Positions 49,301-63,300 of a stretch of 64,000 nucleotides of DNA are shown here, one piece after another. Each line of letters opens with the position of its first letter. Position 1 is the stretch's first letter. The stretch is from Todiramphus chloris collaris (lineage: Eukaryota; Chordata; Aves; Coraciiformes; Alcedinidae), in assembly GCA_025345505.1 (NCBI GenBank), contig JANVCC010000018.1, positions 62,644,031 through 62,708,030 of the forward strand, given 5' to 3'. Made by a program: the position numbers and the translations under genes. The notes under the pieces are model-generated. The model was not told the DNA's origin. It was given only the letters and a program-made list of their open reading frames with translations, and made no database searches.

Positions 49301-52300
49301 TGCTCACATTTTCTATTAAACCACTTTTCCCTGGCAAACTTCACTGCCCAACTGCGATGGGGGACAGAGGAAGATGCTTTGGGAAACCCAGCTTTTACTG
49401 TATTAAATTCGAATGATTCAGATAACACTATTTGGGAAAAATTGTGACCTGTAAGACCAAAGCTACTTAGAGTGAGCTAAAGAACCAAAGTCATTTCATC
49501 TCTTGCTTTCTGAATTTCAGACAAAGCCATTGAGACAAGATCTGCAGTGCAGGTGTTCCCAGGCACAGCTAGTGGCTTTAATAATGAGATGGGAGTTGAA
49601 AAGACCACTGCAGCACCAGTGGAAGCCACAGATGGGGACCACAGCGGGAGAGGACAAGGGACTCATCTCTCTTCTGAGTGAGGATTTTTGAAAGATAACC
49701 AACTGGAGCCTAGAGGTGAGTTTTCAGGCATCTTAAATAGCTGGGTGAGCAGCACGCTGTTACATGGAGAGGTGACAGTAATAACTAGCAATAAAATAAA
49801 CCAGTCAAAGTAGTCTCTTTTGTCTCCCTCAAAAGATGTTTTATTTTTATTCCTTGTTTATGGGTAGTTCTATTTGATCAGCTTGAAACCGGACTTGAAT
49901 TAACATTTTAAAGTTGTGCAGGAGAACTGCAAAGGTCTGAGTTTTCAACATTTTAATCTAATTGTTTCTTTTTAACCCTACGCTCCCATAAAAGTACCTA
50001 AATAGTTTCTAATATAACATACTTGTATTATGTATTCTGGAAAGCAGGATCTTGAAATGATTCACAACATCTTCCCACTAGCCTGCTCTCACACTTTCTG
50101 ACAGCCATGGAGTGGAATAGAGCTTGTTCGCTCTGTGACAGCAATTCAAGTAAAATGGCACTATGTTATCTACTCCCATTTCTTGTCAATTGAGTTTCTT
50201 TTCAGAGCATGACCCTGATTTCAAGTGTCTAGTTTGTGTCTTTTGACAAAGTCCTGTTTGTTCCTATACCATTATATTGATTAGGTGCGGTCATTTAGTT
50301 CTGTTATTGATATTTTCGAGCTCATTTTTTAACCTCAAAGATTACGGAAAGAATGAAATACTGGCCAATACCTGTAAACCCAAAATCCATTGCTTATGGG
50401 AATTTTTCTTCTCTGCTTAAAACGATGCATTTTCTCAAAGTCTCTTGATCCTTTCTATGTTTGTCTCTTTTGAAGTATAGTAATGTGACACTGTTTATGC
50501 TACTACAGCTGGGTGTGAAGGTTGTCTTTATGTTCTAAATCAAAATTCAAAAAAACCCAATTTCTGAATGTCTGCCGATCAAGTAAGCTAAGGTCAGATT
50601 TCTGAGACTGACGCTAACCCTTTGTAGAGAGAAGGAAATAAAATAGAAAAAAAAAAAAAATCAAAGAAATAGGAATAAAAGGCCGTGGAAGACGGCTTGT
50701 TTTGCTAACATCTTCCTCATTCATTTATTAAAGGAGGAGACCATATCTATTCCGATAAAGGAACTCCTGCAAAAGTTTGATAAATGGAAAAGATACAAAT
50801 GTGAACAGAATTCCAGTTAAGTTTTTAAAAACTTGTGTGAATAATGTAACTTACTTGGCTTTTAAAATCACAAATTTCAGAGTGAAATGGTCACAACTCC
50901 TCTGTATACTATATGTAGAAAGAAAAAGTGATGCTCATTTTTGAGTTATGAAAACCAAGGCTTTTGCAAAGGATTGGACTGTGGAAAGAAAATTGGCAGT
51001 ATTGGTTGTTGTGGACTAACCACACTCATCAGAGAGATGCATCTTCAGGATGTTCCTGGCTGATATGTGCAGTATAAGCCTGCGGACCCAAACAGTGCCA
51101 CTTTGCTTCCATGGGATGGGGAATGGGAGGGCCTTTGTGGAAAGGCTGGTGGAGACCCTCATGCGGAGGGATCCTTGTGATCAGATGAGTACAGGTCTAA
51201 GTAGGAAAGTGCCTGTACCAGTTGACTGTGGCAGTCTAGTTCCCCAGCCAGACCAGGCAAGAGAAATTAGGCAGCATAGATGGTAGCATCAGGATGGTTG
51301 AGATGAGTTTTCCTGTCCAAAACTAGTATGTATTTTAAGCCTTCTCCCACCCAACAGGCCTGCTCCTATTCACTGCTCTGCTAAAATCTTGTCCTAGGTC
51401 ACAAACCTATCTCACAGCTAGCTCAGAGCTGTGGGGATTCCTGGATCACCTAGACAAAGGCCACTATCTGTGCTACTCTGTTTCTGAATGCCATAGGGGG
51501 TTTTTTTGGTGCTGACCACAGACGTACCATTAATGATGCCCAGTTTATCTTTACCAAGTCAGCTTAGGAGACATCAAACCACTTCAGAAATTTCACCTTG
51601 CTGTGATTACCTAAGACCCCCTCTTCAGTCTTCCTGCTGCTACTCACAACCCTTCTGCTCTGTGTTAACCAACACAGGGCTTTGGTTCAGTAAGTTTTGA
51701 CACATAACTACAAATCTGTCTTCAATGATGTTAACAAGAAGCTTTTCATTTGGGTATTTACTAGTGGTGCTTGTCCATCCTTCAATTAAGCAGATCTGAA
51801 CAAGAAAAGCCAGAGAGGCAGAAACCTCCTCTGTGTGAGCCAGCAGGTACTTGCCACACTTGTGGACGACTTTTTTCACTCCCAGAATATTACAACAGAT
51901 CTCCATGACTACTGAAACTGCCATGATCTCAGCACGTATTTCTACAATTTCATCCCAAGAAAGTCTCACCTACATAGAATATGAAGGCTTGAAAAGATTT
52001 CCTTGGAGGTCTGACCCCCTGATACTACAGACAAGCACATTTATGAGCCTTTGAGTGTGGTAGTGGAAGCGATCCATTGGTTTTGGTCTTGGAAATCTAA
52101 AGAACTAGGGGTGGTCTGCTCTTATCAAAACAAATGGAAATTCTGCAGCTGAGATGGCTGGGATGAGGATTTGCGTGGGATCAGGATTTGCCGAAGCTTG
52201 CGGCCTCAGAAATTGGCCACATTTTCTCTGTTCCTCTGGTTTATAGACAGCAATGCAATGTAGCAGTTTCAAAGCTATGAACTAAAGTAGGTGGGACATG

Positions 52301-53440
52301 TAGCTATGGGAATGCAAGACACTGAAAACATAATTTCAGAAGGTTTCCACTGAAAGTAGCTGCTTTAAAATCTAAAATGTTGATGTCTGCAGGCAAAGAA
52401 AGTAGGCCATGTGACTTGAAACTTCTTGTGATAGCTGCTTCAAAGAGTATTTGAAAATACAGCAGCTAATTTTCTTGGAAAACTAAGACCCCAGTACAGG
52501 TACAAGATTATCCAGGGTGTATGTCCAGTTTCTAATAGGAAGAAACTTGGGAACTGTTCCAGGTGAACAGTTTGTCCAGTCGCTGTAGATAAATTGTAAT
52601 TTACAAAATATGGCACCTTCCCATCAGAGAGCCCTCACTTACTACAAATTTTGACCTGTCTATTTCGACTTGACCTCTAGAACCCAGACAGCTCATATAA
52701 GCCCTCATCCCCTCTGCCTGGATCGGTCACAGACCACTGACCACAACTGCTCTATGAAGGAGCATTCTTGCATGCCTGTGTACTTCTTCCGTAAGGAAAT
52801 CATGGAAACCTAATCTGCAGAATCTGGGTCAAAAGGAAAAAAAACTTAATTTATGTGCAAGCAAAAGCTTGCCAGCCTCAGAATAACCGCTCAGCCTGAG
52901 AGCTGGCACGATGTTCTTATGACAGGTTGTATTTTTTATTCTCAAGTTGGGTAAAGTGGTAGGTACCAACGTGAACACACCGGCTAGTGACACTCAGGGA
53001 GGGGGAGACGAGGCTCTTCGGCCAGGCAAAGGCATGTCGGGAACGCTGCTGTTTTGCAGCTGACTGGCAACACCTCACCTCCCTCTGTGCGGGAATCCCG
53101 TGCGTATTTGTAACCAGTTTTCCGCAGTGCCTCCTACCGAGCCCGGACTCTTGCAGAAGCTGAGCCTCCTGCCCCTTCCCAATGCCTCTGCCGAGGAGTG
53201 GTGGCTTCCAGCTCAGCTCCATGCGTGCGCACCAGTTTGACAATCTAAGTCGCATCCTGAAGGTTTACCCCCACCATCCCTCACCCACGGACATACTCCT
53301 ACCAATAACTACATGAGATTAAAAAATCTCCAGTCAGAGCTGTAACGTTGTAAGCCTTTTTTCTCCTTAATTTGGCCCCCACAAACAGGAGAGAGCATTA
53401 TCCTGATTCCTTCCCCCCCCCGCCTCCAATTTTATTCCTG
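46305..53440. other. Intergenic DNA upstream of HECA
   Basis: No gene, RNA or well-preserved transposon was recognised. Simple runs occur (T at 46770-46782, A at 50648-50661). Frames of up to about 120 codons lack family features. Enhancers could lie here but sequence alone does not show them. Confidence 0.55.
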
Positions 53441-53896
53441 CACCTTCCAGCTGTTCCCCGCTGCCCGGACATTCACGCCGCCCGTGATGCCGAGCCGGGA
53501 GCCCAGCCCTGACCGCACGGGCCGGGGCGCCGGCGAGAAGCCCGCACGGAGACCCCCGGCACCCTCCGGGCCCCACGCTGTCGACCCCACCACCCTCCGC
53601 CCTAGCCCGGGGCGCGGTACGGCCCACGGCGGCAGCTTCCCGGCACGGCCGCCCGCCCCGCCCCGGCTGCGGGGGGGCCGGCTCCGGTTCTCAATCCGGC
53701 TCCCAGTCCCGGCAGCGGTGCGCGCTCTGCCCCCTCCCGGGAGGCGCTACCGCTCTCCCGCCCTCGTGCCACCGGCAGCCGCCCCCCACCCCGAGCCGGC
53801 GGGAGCGGGGCTTTCCCTCTCCCGCTAAGCCCCTCCCGCTCCCCCCGCCTGGCTCAGCCCCGGCCTCCCTCCCGACGCGCTCCGCTTCCCGCTGCC

Positions 53897-54296
53897 NNNN
53901 NNNNNNNNNNNNNNNNNNNNNNNNNNNNNNNNNNNNNNNNNNNNNNNNNNNNNNNNNNNNNNNNNNNNNNNNNNNNNNNNNNNNNNNNNNNNNNNNNNNN
54001 NNNNNNNNNNNNNNNNNNNNNNNNNNNNNNNNNNNNNNNNNNNNNNNNNNNNNNNNNNNNNNNNNNNNNNNNNNNNNNNNNNNNNNNNNNNNNNNNNNNN
54101 NNNNNNNNNNNNNNNNNNNNNNNNNNNNNNNNNNNNNNNNNNNNNNNNNNNNNNNNNNNNNNNNNNNNNNNNNNNNNNNNNNNNNNNNNNNNNNNNNNNN
54201 NNNNNNNNNNNNNNNNNNNNNNNNNNNNNNNNNNNNNNNNNNNNNNNNNNNNNNNNNNNNNNNNNNNNNNNNNNNNNNNNNNNNNNNNNNNNNNNN
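53897..54296. other. Assembly gap (400 N)
   Basis: A run of exactly 400 N inside a CpG island, where GC-rich DNA often fails to sequence. The round length may be a placeholder. The likely start codon and most of the first coding exon of HECA fall here. The 175-codon minus frame across the gap is an artefact of reading N as open. Confidence 0.97.
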
Positions 54297-54357
54297 GGCG
54301 GCGGATCGGGCGGCGCGGCGGCCGCGGGCGGTGCGGCGCCTGGAGACGTCAAGAGCG
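54297..54357 (+). CDS. HECA: HECA (headcase homolog) exon 1, 3' end only
   Basis: The 61 bases after the gap read, in frame, Gly/Ala-rich residues ending GGAAPGDVKS plus one base, then a splice donor GTGAGC at 54358. Human HECA, as I recall it, has a Gly/Ala-rich N-terminus ending its first exon near AAAAGDAKNE. A spliced G + AG would make the next residue Glu, as expected. About 75 more codons would be needed upstream, which fits in the 400-base gap. HECA is a cytoplasmic/nuclear regulator related to Drosophila headcase, linked to cell-cycle and growth control. Position downstream of ABRACL on the same strand supports the call. Exon 2, the large conserved one, is not in the window. Confidence 0.7.
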
Positions 54358-57300
54358 GTGAGCGGCGGACCGGGGCCCGCGGCCTCCCGCTGCCCGCGGT
54401 GGCGCAGGCGGCGGCTTGGGGGCGTGTGGGCGGCGCGGGGGAGGCCCGGCGGGGCGGAGGGGCACCCGGCGAGAGGGGATGTGCGGGCGTGCGCCTCGGG
54501 GCGGCGGCGGCGCCGGAGGAGGAGGAGGCGGGGGGACGGACGGATGGACAGACGCCTGCCTGCCTGCCCGCCTGCCCGCCCGCCCGCTCGCTCGCTGTCC
54601 GGGGCCCTGCGCGGCTACTGCCGCCGCCGCCGCCGCCGAGATCTCCCCGAAATGCGCTGCGGCGCCGAGGGGCTGCTTAACGGGGTGTCCCCGCCCGGTG
54701 ACCCGCCGGAGGGCGGGGGTTTCCGCGGTGGCGGCGGTGGGCTGAAAGCGGCGCGGACGGCGGGAGCCTGCCTGCCCTGCAGCGCCCGTCTGCCGTAGCT
54801 GCGGGCGGGCAGGGAGGGGGCCGCCCGTGCGGGAGCGTCGTCAGCGGGGCAGAGCGCATCGCCAGCGGCGAGCAGGAGCTGTAGCGTCCGCCGCCTCCGG
54901 CCGCCTCGCCGCGGCTTATTCGGTGCTTAGTTGGAAAATCCTGACTTTTTATTTCAGCATAATTAAAAATGGAGTCCTACTTTTCGGTCCGTCTTATTTG
55001 TCGCTTTACAGCAGTTGGGTTTGTCAGGGTGATATGCTCACTTTTCATCGACCATTTTACGCTGCGGTTGGTTGGTGGGTTGTTTTTTGCTTCGGAGCGA
55101 ATTCGGTAAGGTGCTTTCTAGCAGAAAGGTGCATTGCTGTCCGTGTTTGGAGATAATCTTGCTGCAAAATGGTATTTCAGACTAAAACTAGAGGTAGGCT
55201 AGTGTTTTATTGTACTTTTTTTCATAAGCCAAAAATCAAACAACCCTATCTTAGATCTGCTGCTAAATTTACAAACTGCGACGCAGAGTCCCTTCCCTTT
55301 GACTTTTTTTTCCCTCCCAGACTGAACTTAAGCATTTTACTCTCGATGTTTTGGAAGAAGTGGGAGGGTGGCTGCAACTGGTTTTACACTTTGTGGTGGT
55401 AGCTTTGCCTGGCTGCTGTTAGCCAAAGGTAGTTCCAAGAACTTTGGTTTTCAAGATGTCTAGTTCCCGTGTATTATTTAATGGAAACTTTTCCTTATAA
55501 ATATTAGCAATTAACCACGAATCACTTTAGCTCCCAAGGTATTTGCCAGACTGCTTTTATAAGAGTATTACTTCAGAGAGTCACGGAAAATACTTAGAAT
55601 TTACTTCCTGTGTTTGTTTGGTTTTGGTTGGGTTTTTTTTGACTGTTCCAAGTGAGTGAAGGGGGGGGGGCAGAGGAGAAAGATTAGCATGAATTAGAGA
55701 ATTTCTAGAGCATTTTTATGATGACTTCAGTCCGGTGATGTAATATGTGTGACATCTGCTTTGCAGGTGGTGTCTCACACATGACACTGTTGGCTTTTAT
55801 TTGGTTTTTGAGGTGGGGAGACGGTGTTTCCATATTTTTCATTCCAGCCCGAGTGAAAGCAGAGGTGTGTTTCTGGCGTGGTTGTTTTGTGTGGGGATAA
55901 GGAAGTGTTGTTTCTAGAGCAGATTCTGCTGAAAGTCATGCCAGTGAACACTGATAGCAGTACAGTTTACTAGCTGGACAGGTTGTCAGTCTTCTTTAGC
56001 TGTAAGACGTACCCAGGTACCTTGCGCATCCATCTATCCGTGCTTGGCCAGCTTCCTCAGCAGTTGAGGCTACCTTTCCGAGAGCTGACCCAAGATGCTC
56101 CTTTATTCTCTTTCTCCCATCTTCCATATGACTTTGGTGGTCAGAAACATCCTCTACTTTTCTGTCACATACCTCCCCCCTCTCCTTTTTTTTTTTTCCT
56201 TCCCCATCACAACAGAGGTACAACACTGGCTTTGGTATTGGCTGTAAGTGCCTGGTCAGTACACCTGATCTTTGCCTTGACAGGATCGTTGGGTCTAGTT
56301 GTATCTTTCATTTCAGATAAACATAAAGGCTGGAGGTGTAGGTGTGGTTAATAGCTTTATTTTATGTTGGCTACTGCCCATCAGATGATCCTGAGCTAGG
56401 AGTTTTTGTAAATTGCATCCTCACTGATAAGTCCGAAGCTTTCAACAGTTTTGGTTCAGGAGATGAAAGGAGAAACTGCTCCTGTCGTGCTACAGAGCTG
56501 TGAATCAGGCTCTTGTGTGCAAAGAAAAGATTAGAAGATTAGATGATGATAATGGGTTCCCCCAAGTCTTCAAAACCGATGAATCTGAAATGAAGCTATG
56601 TCGTATAGCCAGGGCCTTGGAGGCAAGTATCCCATTAGTAGACTTAAGGCATTTGTAAGAGGCCGTGCACTTAGTTACTTGATCACTAAGCAGTTTATGG
56701 GGGACGCAGCCTGCTGCAGTGAGTTCTGAGGTTAATAGAGTTCTGCTGCACACAGTCAAGTCTCGATTATTCACGGGAGACTATCTGGGTTGCGGATTAA
56801 GTGTGCTGGGTGCAGGGAAGCTCTTTGCTGTGCTGCTTTTGGACCATGCAGCTCCATGCTGTGACTTGTACTGCCCAGATTCACTGGTCCTGTGGGTCCC
56901 TCATCCTTGGGCTTGTTCTCTCTTGCATCATCAATGTGTGCTGTTCTAGAGTAATTTGCATGTACCTGGTATCACTGCTCTCCTACTCTTAAATTTACCC
57001 TGGAAAAGCAGTAGATGATCGTAATAGCATAACTTGCTTTCTTTCATTAGCATGACAAGTTGGAAGTATGCAGAGATGAAAGCAGCAGATTTAATAATTG
57101 CAAAATTAAGATTGTCTGTGCAAACCTTGGCTTTGCATCAGGATGTCAGTATGATGGTCTAATTACGCAGTCCCATCACAGCCCTGATTCACATGGGGAA
57201 GGGGCTGTGGTTCAGATTTTTCTTTTTGAAGCCTTCGTTACATGGTCCATGTATTGTTTCTGCCTCCGATCCACATGCCATAATGAAACAGAATTTTTCA

Positions 57301-60300
57301 TTTCCTCTGGGCTTCTCTGTGCAGCTCTGACCAGCAGTGCCATGTCATACGGAACTGCCGTGATAGCATTCCTTTGCAGTGGAAAGATCTTGTTCCCTTT
57401 TACATTTCGACCAGTTTAGCTTCAATCCCTGCACAGTTTTCCCTCCAAGTGTCAGTCAGCTTTCGGCATGATGATTGAGAAATGCAGGCTGACTTCTTTC
57501 CCCTGCCCCAAGAGGGCATCTGTTTATGCTCTTTTTTTTGGTTGGTGTTTTATTTTTTGCATGTTTGGAGTTCAAATGGTGATTGAAGAGTTCTAGACTC
57601 CCACGTCGGTATGAGGAAGGTGAAGACCGTACCCTCTGATCTGATGGCTCTTCTCCATCTTGCACTGTAACTTTTCAGTAGGTATTTGGGTGATGCCCAC
57701 AAGGAGGATTCATGTTCTATAGCTGTGCCTTCCTTTCCTATCTCTTTCATCAGACCAAGCAGGAATTTAGTATATGGTAGATAATCATTCTTGACCAAAG
57801 CGCATCCATTTGCTGCATTGCATGAAGCACAGGTCATGTCAGTGAGGAGGAGGCAGCAGGTGGTGGTGGACGGATTTATCAGAATGACAGTGCGCAAGGA
57901 AACTGAACTGTGATGTCACAGAAGACCTTGTTTCTGAGATTCCCTGTCTTCAGAGTGGTTGAATGATATTCCTCATGATTTTTTAGTTTTCTGACTGATT
58001 TTCTGTTTACTTTTCTTAACCCAACTGTAAAATCTGAGCTGTCATCATGTAAAATTATACCAGCAGCTCCATGGGATTGTGCATTTACCCACTGACTCCA
58101 GCCTTGTGGATTACCAGCATTCCCAAGGGCAATTGTTGGTTGCCTTCATCTGTGGACACAAATGAGTGTGAGGGGGCAAGATGTTTTGGGGATACTTTTC
58201 ACTGGACAGCAGAAGAGGAAAATCCACAGGGTTTATTTCGGATTTGAGGGCTCTGAGTGTCAAATTCTTTCTCCATTTCTGCCTTGCTCAGTCTGAGCAC
58301 TAATTTTACACTGTCAGCTCCCTCTGTTTTATCTCTTTATCCTATAAACTTCTCACTCTGGTTTCCACCTATAGTTGTTTCTGGCCCTAAAATTGTTTCT
58401 TCCATCCATTTTCTTTGCCTTGTTTCTGTTCTCGGTCACATTGTCCAGTAGACCCAAGTCCTGTTTCTTCTCTTGATTGTCACTATCTTAGCACCTTGAT
58501 GCTTCATCCCCTTGTCCTTGTCGCTAGTCTCTCCAGCATTGGTGCTATGAGAAGATGACAGAATGACCTTTGCTTTTTCCTGTTAACATGGGATTTGTTA
58601 TAGACAGATAAATTAAGCTAAAAAAATATATCATGTCTGCCTGCATCACTCTTTATGGTGTATTGGCCACCTGTTTAAGACCATACTTCTTTCCCTCTAG
58701 CATCAATGAGCCCTTGAACTGCAAAAGTTGGTGGGTTGTCAGGTGAGGTTGCCAGAGGTCAGATTTGTACACCAACCCCAGGCATGAGAGTTCTTCAGGG
58801 GGAAATAAGGCTGTGGAGGAGCTGGTGAAGGTGGTTGCTCTTGGTCTCACTGGAGCATGGTTTCCCATGGGTAGAGTTTCTGCTGTGGCAGCTGAGAGGT
58901 TGTGCGAACAGTGCCCAACACACTGGCTGGGCTCTGACACGTCTGTGGTTACCTGGGCTTAAAATGGCCAGCTGTGCTTTGGCATAGCCTTCACCTGGGT
59001 TTCACATATTTGTAAGACTGATTTACTTTCAACTGAAAATGCCAATGTAGGACAAATATATAAAGAAGAAAATCAGTCAGCACAGCAGTGACTAATATAT
59101 TGTAAACTGTGACTGGCCAATAATTAAGATTTAAAAGAAACTGTATCCTCCGGGAGGTGGGATAGTTAAAAGAGGGCCAGAAAACTTTCAGTGCAATATT
59201 TAATTTAAAAATGTGGTTTTAGCACATGAATCGCTGTAGCACTTAAGCATGGATTAATACTTGCTGTCAAACGTTCCCTGCTGCATATAACATCTAGTTC
59301 CAGTTTGGCACTCTAGTGGTATTCAATATTGGCACCTTCTTATTACTTAGCTTGAGAGAGCCCCATTGATATCAGTGAGACCACGTGAAAAATTAACTTT
59401 CTATTCTGTTGCAGTGGCTACAAAATTTAATACCTATTAATTTTCTAAAGGAAAACCACTTCATAATTCCATTAAGTTCTAACTGCAGAGATCAACTGAA
59501 TGCAAATTTTGCCGCCTCCATCAATGCAAGTTGGGTTCAGAAGGACTTCTGTTTTAGTTTTAGGATTTTTAAAACTAGTGCAGTTACATGCTTCTGTAGC
59601 AAATGCAATTCGTGCTCTGCAAATCTTTGCAAATGCAATCACACCTATGGTGTTATTGACTAAAATAAACACAGTCCTTTCACGCAAGCAAGTACACACA
59701 CAATTTTATTTTTTTTTAACTGTTACTCGCTATCAGAATGGTTATCGGTTCCCTGATGGCATTCTGTGTTCGTGTGATTAGTCATTTGCTGAAGCGTAAT
59801 GCTTGGATCAGTAAGGGTTAGGCTTGATGTTTGTAGGATTTCATGTGAGGAAATACAGTTTTTGAACCAATTGCTTTACTTTGTCTGTACTCGTCCCATA
59901 TCTTCCTTACAGTGATCTAACAAGTAGTGACAAAACGATTTCTAGTCCTTGGAGACATTTGCAAGCTGCAGCCTTGCATATTGAGATGTCCTTTGATATT
60001 AAAGTACTGTGATGACTGGTAGATGTCTGTCCTTCTCTGCTTTTTTTTCTTGCGTTTTATGGGGGGGGGGGGGGAGTAGAGGTAAACCTTGCGTTCAGCT
60101 CAGAGTAAAATACTCCACCTACTTCAAGGTGTCTAAATTTCAACAGCATTAAGTAGGTCATGAGCTTTCTTTAAACAGTTTGGGTAGAAATTAAAATAAT
60201 TTCAAAGAGGCCTCTTGAAGCAGTAATCTAGTCAGTGGAGTGGGTAACTCTTTTGAAAGCTTGTGGGATTTTGAGTGGAGCACTGGCATTTCCCGGAGAC

Positions 60301-63300
60301 TAGTGACATTTATCTTGAGAGTATTCACTTCAACCTTTATTGTTTTCTCTCTTTCTCTCTTGCAGTGATAGAGTCTATCAGTCCACCTTGCAGGGCTTGA
60401 AGAGAGGGATGTTGCTGTCATTCCTGTCTTGAATGCTTTCTGGGAAAGGAGGTAGCTTCAATCAGAGCCTGGCTATTGAGTGTGCTTGGCATTCCCTGTC
60501 TTCACTTCTGTGCTCCCGGTACCCGTTTCGGGAGCAGTGTGCAGTCCAGGTCTCTGTGTAGTGCACAGATGCCAAAGATGGCACGTGGGCAGAACTGGGG
60601 GCCAGCACAGCATCGTGAGGGAGAGGTCCATTGGAACTGATGGTTCCATGCTGAGGAGCTGCAGTCTTGCAGGGATCCTAAGGTACTGCATCTAGATGGA
60701 CTGCATCTCCCATTTCCTACTGAATTTCTACCAGCTTCTTTAGCATGGAAAGTAAAAATACTGTCTGTCATACAGAAACTTGGGAAGGACAGACCAGTAA
60801 CACAAACGTCCCTACATCTGAAACTAAAAGAGATGCTTCTATTTCTCCCTTCTCTCTTCCATTTTATGCTTTTGGACTGGATCTGGTGGCTGTCTGGCTT
60901 TGAATTTGGGCGAGTCCAGCCTGCGGTGTTTACATCTGTGCTCGGTAATAGGGCATCTACTGCTTGCCACAGCTGAGTTGGAATTTGCCACTGAAAACTT
61001 ACCAGGGCATGTGCATTAGAGTCTGCTTTAGTTATTAGGGTGTCTGTTTCTTGAGGCTTTGGGATTAGTTTTATGTAACATTTCAAGGTATTAAAAGCTA
61101 TCGCAAGGCTCCAGTGAGAGAATTTAATGGTGGAAATGATTTTCTGTGAGGATGATTCATGTGCAGACAAAGCAACAGCCAATGTTCAAAACACATTAAT
61201 GCCAGCTGGTCTTGAGATAGTCACTAATCTCTGCATTCACCATGATAGAGGTCATCAGAAAAATCCACCTTATGCTGGTGAGTGCAAGGAGTCTTCCCGG
61301 CCCAGGCAGGATCACTTGCGGCATGGAGGACCAGCTGTCACCTGGCCTGGTTAAACCAACTCGGAATTCACACGGGAGTATCAGGAGTTCATTGACATTT
61401 GTTGGATTGGTGCTGATACAGGTAGAGTCTCGGGCCCGTTCTCTTTGTTATGGGGAACTGGTGATACTTGCAGTTGAACTGAGGGTATTACAGCACTAGC
61501 CAGGGCACGGTTTCCCCTCTGCAGGGAGGGACTGTACAGCCTAAGCAAAAGCCAGAGCTGGTGACTGAGTTGTTCTCTGTGTTTGGACGACAAGTGCTAA
61601 ATGGAAAGAAGTTGGCTAAGTTGACTAGCTGATAACTGTACAGATTATGGTGACTTCTACAAGACCATGCGAATTCTCATGATGGCTTTCAGCAGCGTAG
61701 GCAGTTGGTCCAGCTTGGAGCACAGATGGCTGTGTACGCAAACCACAGAACCATTGTGCACATCTAAGTGCCTATCCTCCTTAGTTGTACAGTTTTTCTC
61801 TTGACTTTCTGACTTACTTTGTTGAGGTGATGGCTGCGCTGGGAGTGGGTGGTTGAATAAGAGCCACAGATAACTGACTGGGTATCACATACTAATTGCT
61901 GATTTCATAAACAGGCACTGGCTCTAACTGTGCTGTAAATTGGAAGGTGTTAATTGGGTAGATGGGAGTTAAGCCTTCATGATTTCCATGGCACCTTCCC
62001 ACTGCTGTGTAGTTTCTGGCCTTTCTAATTCTGGGTTGTTTATTTTTTTTGTGAAGAGACTCCCTTGGACGCCAAGTGTGAAGTCAGTGTAAGTGAAGTG
62101 CGTGGAGATGATTCTGGCAACTGCTCAGTTCTCCAGAAGTTCCGCCACCTGAATTCACGCGTGAATTAGGGTTTAGCAGCTCCAGATTACCTGAAATCTT
62201 TTCTAGGGCAAAGGGATCACTTCATGTGACTACTCACCTAAATAGAACTAGTGACATCTTGCACATGGAGTAAGCATGCCAAGGAGAGCCGGGCTGCTTA
62301 TGGCTTTGTTCTCTTTAAGTCCCTTCTGAGCATAAATATTGACTGCAGCTACTTGGTCGTTGGGGATAGGACTGAGCTCCAGATTGGCACGTGTCAATAT
62401 GTAGGTGCTTATGTGTGGAAAGTTACCAACCAGACTCCCATTGCAATGCTGGGTTGGCTGGAGTCAGTGGCTCTTGAAGGGTGATTCAGGTGGGTCTGCA
62501 CCAGGTATCACACCAGCCTGAGCTCTGTCTGTCGCTCATTGAAGATGAACTGATGGCACTGGCTTCTCTTTCCAAAAATGTAAGGGGAAGTCTCATGACA
62601 CAGAAGAAAGCCTGTGTTTTAGGTGGGTTACCAGCTACTGCTGTCTTGTTTTTTTTATCCCTCCTTCCTGAAGAATGACTGTAAACTTCCATCTTGATCA
62701 GTTTGAAAAGATTGCTTGAGAAGTTTTGGAGAGAAATCAGTCATCATCACTGAATGTTATCAATATAAGCCCTGAGCCGAGCTGTTTTGAAAGACTTCTC
62801 TTAGTTTTTCTTGGCTATTATTTGTTGATGATGCTGCACTGAAGATACAAGCCTGCATTTTGGATCCACTTGTGAAACGTTTTGTCTCATTACATTCTTC
62901 CTGCTGCATTTAGGCTCTTAGGAAGATGGCTTATTGTGTCTGGATTGCCATCTTACTTGTACTGTTTTAACAGTTCTGTGCGTGGCAGTACCATTTTGTC
63001 ACGTGGTATTCTTCGGAATATTAGGTTGTGTTCCAAGGTTCACCAACATCAGACAATTAATGGAAGTTTTCTGTTCAGTCTGTTTTGTTCTTGTTTGGTG
63101 GTTTATCTTCTCCAGCTGCATTACAATATTAGCACAGTAATATTGTATGGCTTCAATTAAAATCCGACTATGCTGATGGCAGAGGAAGTTCACAAGATCC
63201 ATGGAGATGGTTGATGGAGAGTAGCCTTCCACAGAAATGACTCAGCTCTGCTTCAAGCTGGCAGAGTGAACAATTCCTAACTGTGTAGGGTTGTGAAGAG

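Larger units (their letters stand above)
53440..54920 (+). promoter_or_regulatory. HECA: CpG-island promoter region, probably of HECA
   Basis: GC- and CpG-dense DNA begins near 53455 and ends near 54920, interrupted by the N run. It holds CCGCCCCGCCCC-type Sp1-like boxes (53650-53665) and CCTCCCGC pyrimidine-rich stretches just before the gap, with no TATA box. Gly/Pro/Arg-rich frames within it, on both strands, reflect base composition. A bidirectional promoter cannot be excluded. Confidence 0.75.

Noticed and set aside
53484..53828. Plus frame starting MMPSREPSPDRTG as a HECA start
   Set aside because: It stops before the gap and does not resemble the HECA N-terminus. The expected start fits inside the gap.
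53825..54352. A 175-codon minus frame
   Set aside because: Most of it is the 400-N gap read as open; only short GC-rich ends are real bases.
54331..54798. A 155-codon plus frame after the gap
   Set aside because: It reads across the splice donor at 54358 in a different frame from the GDVKS exon; Arg/Gly/Pro-rich by composition.
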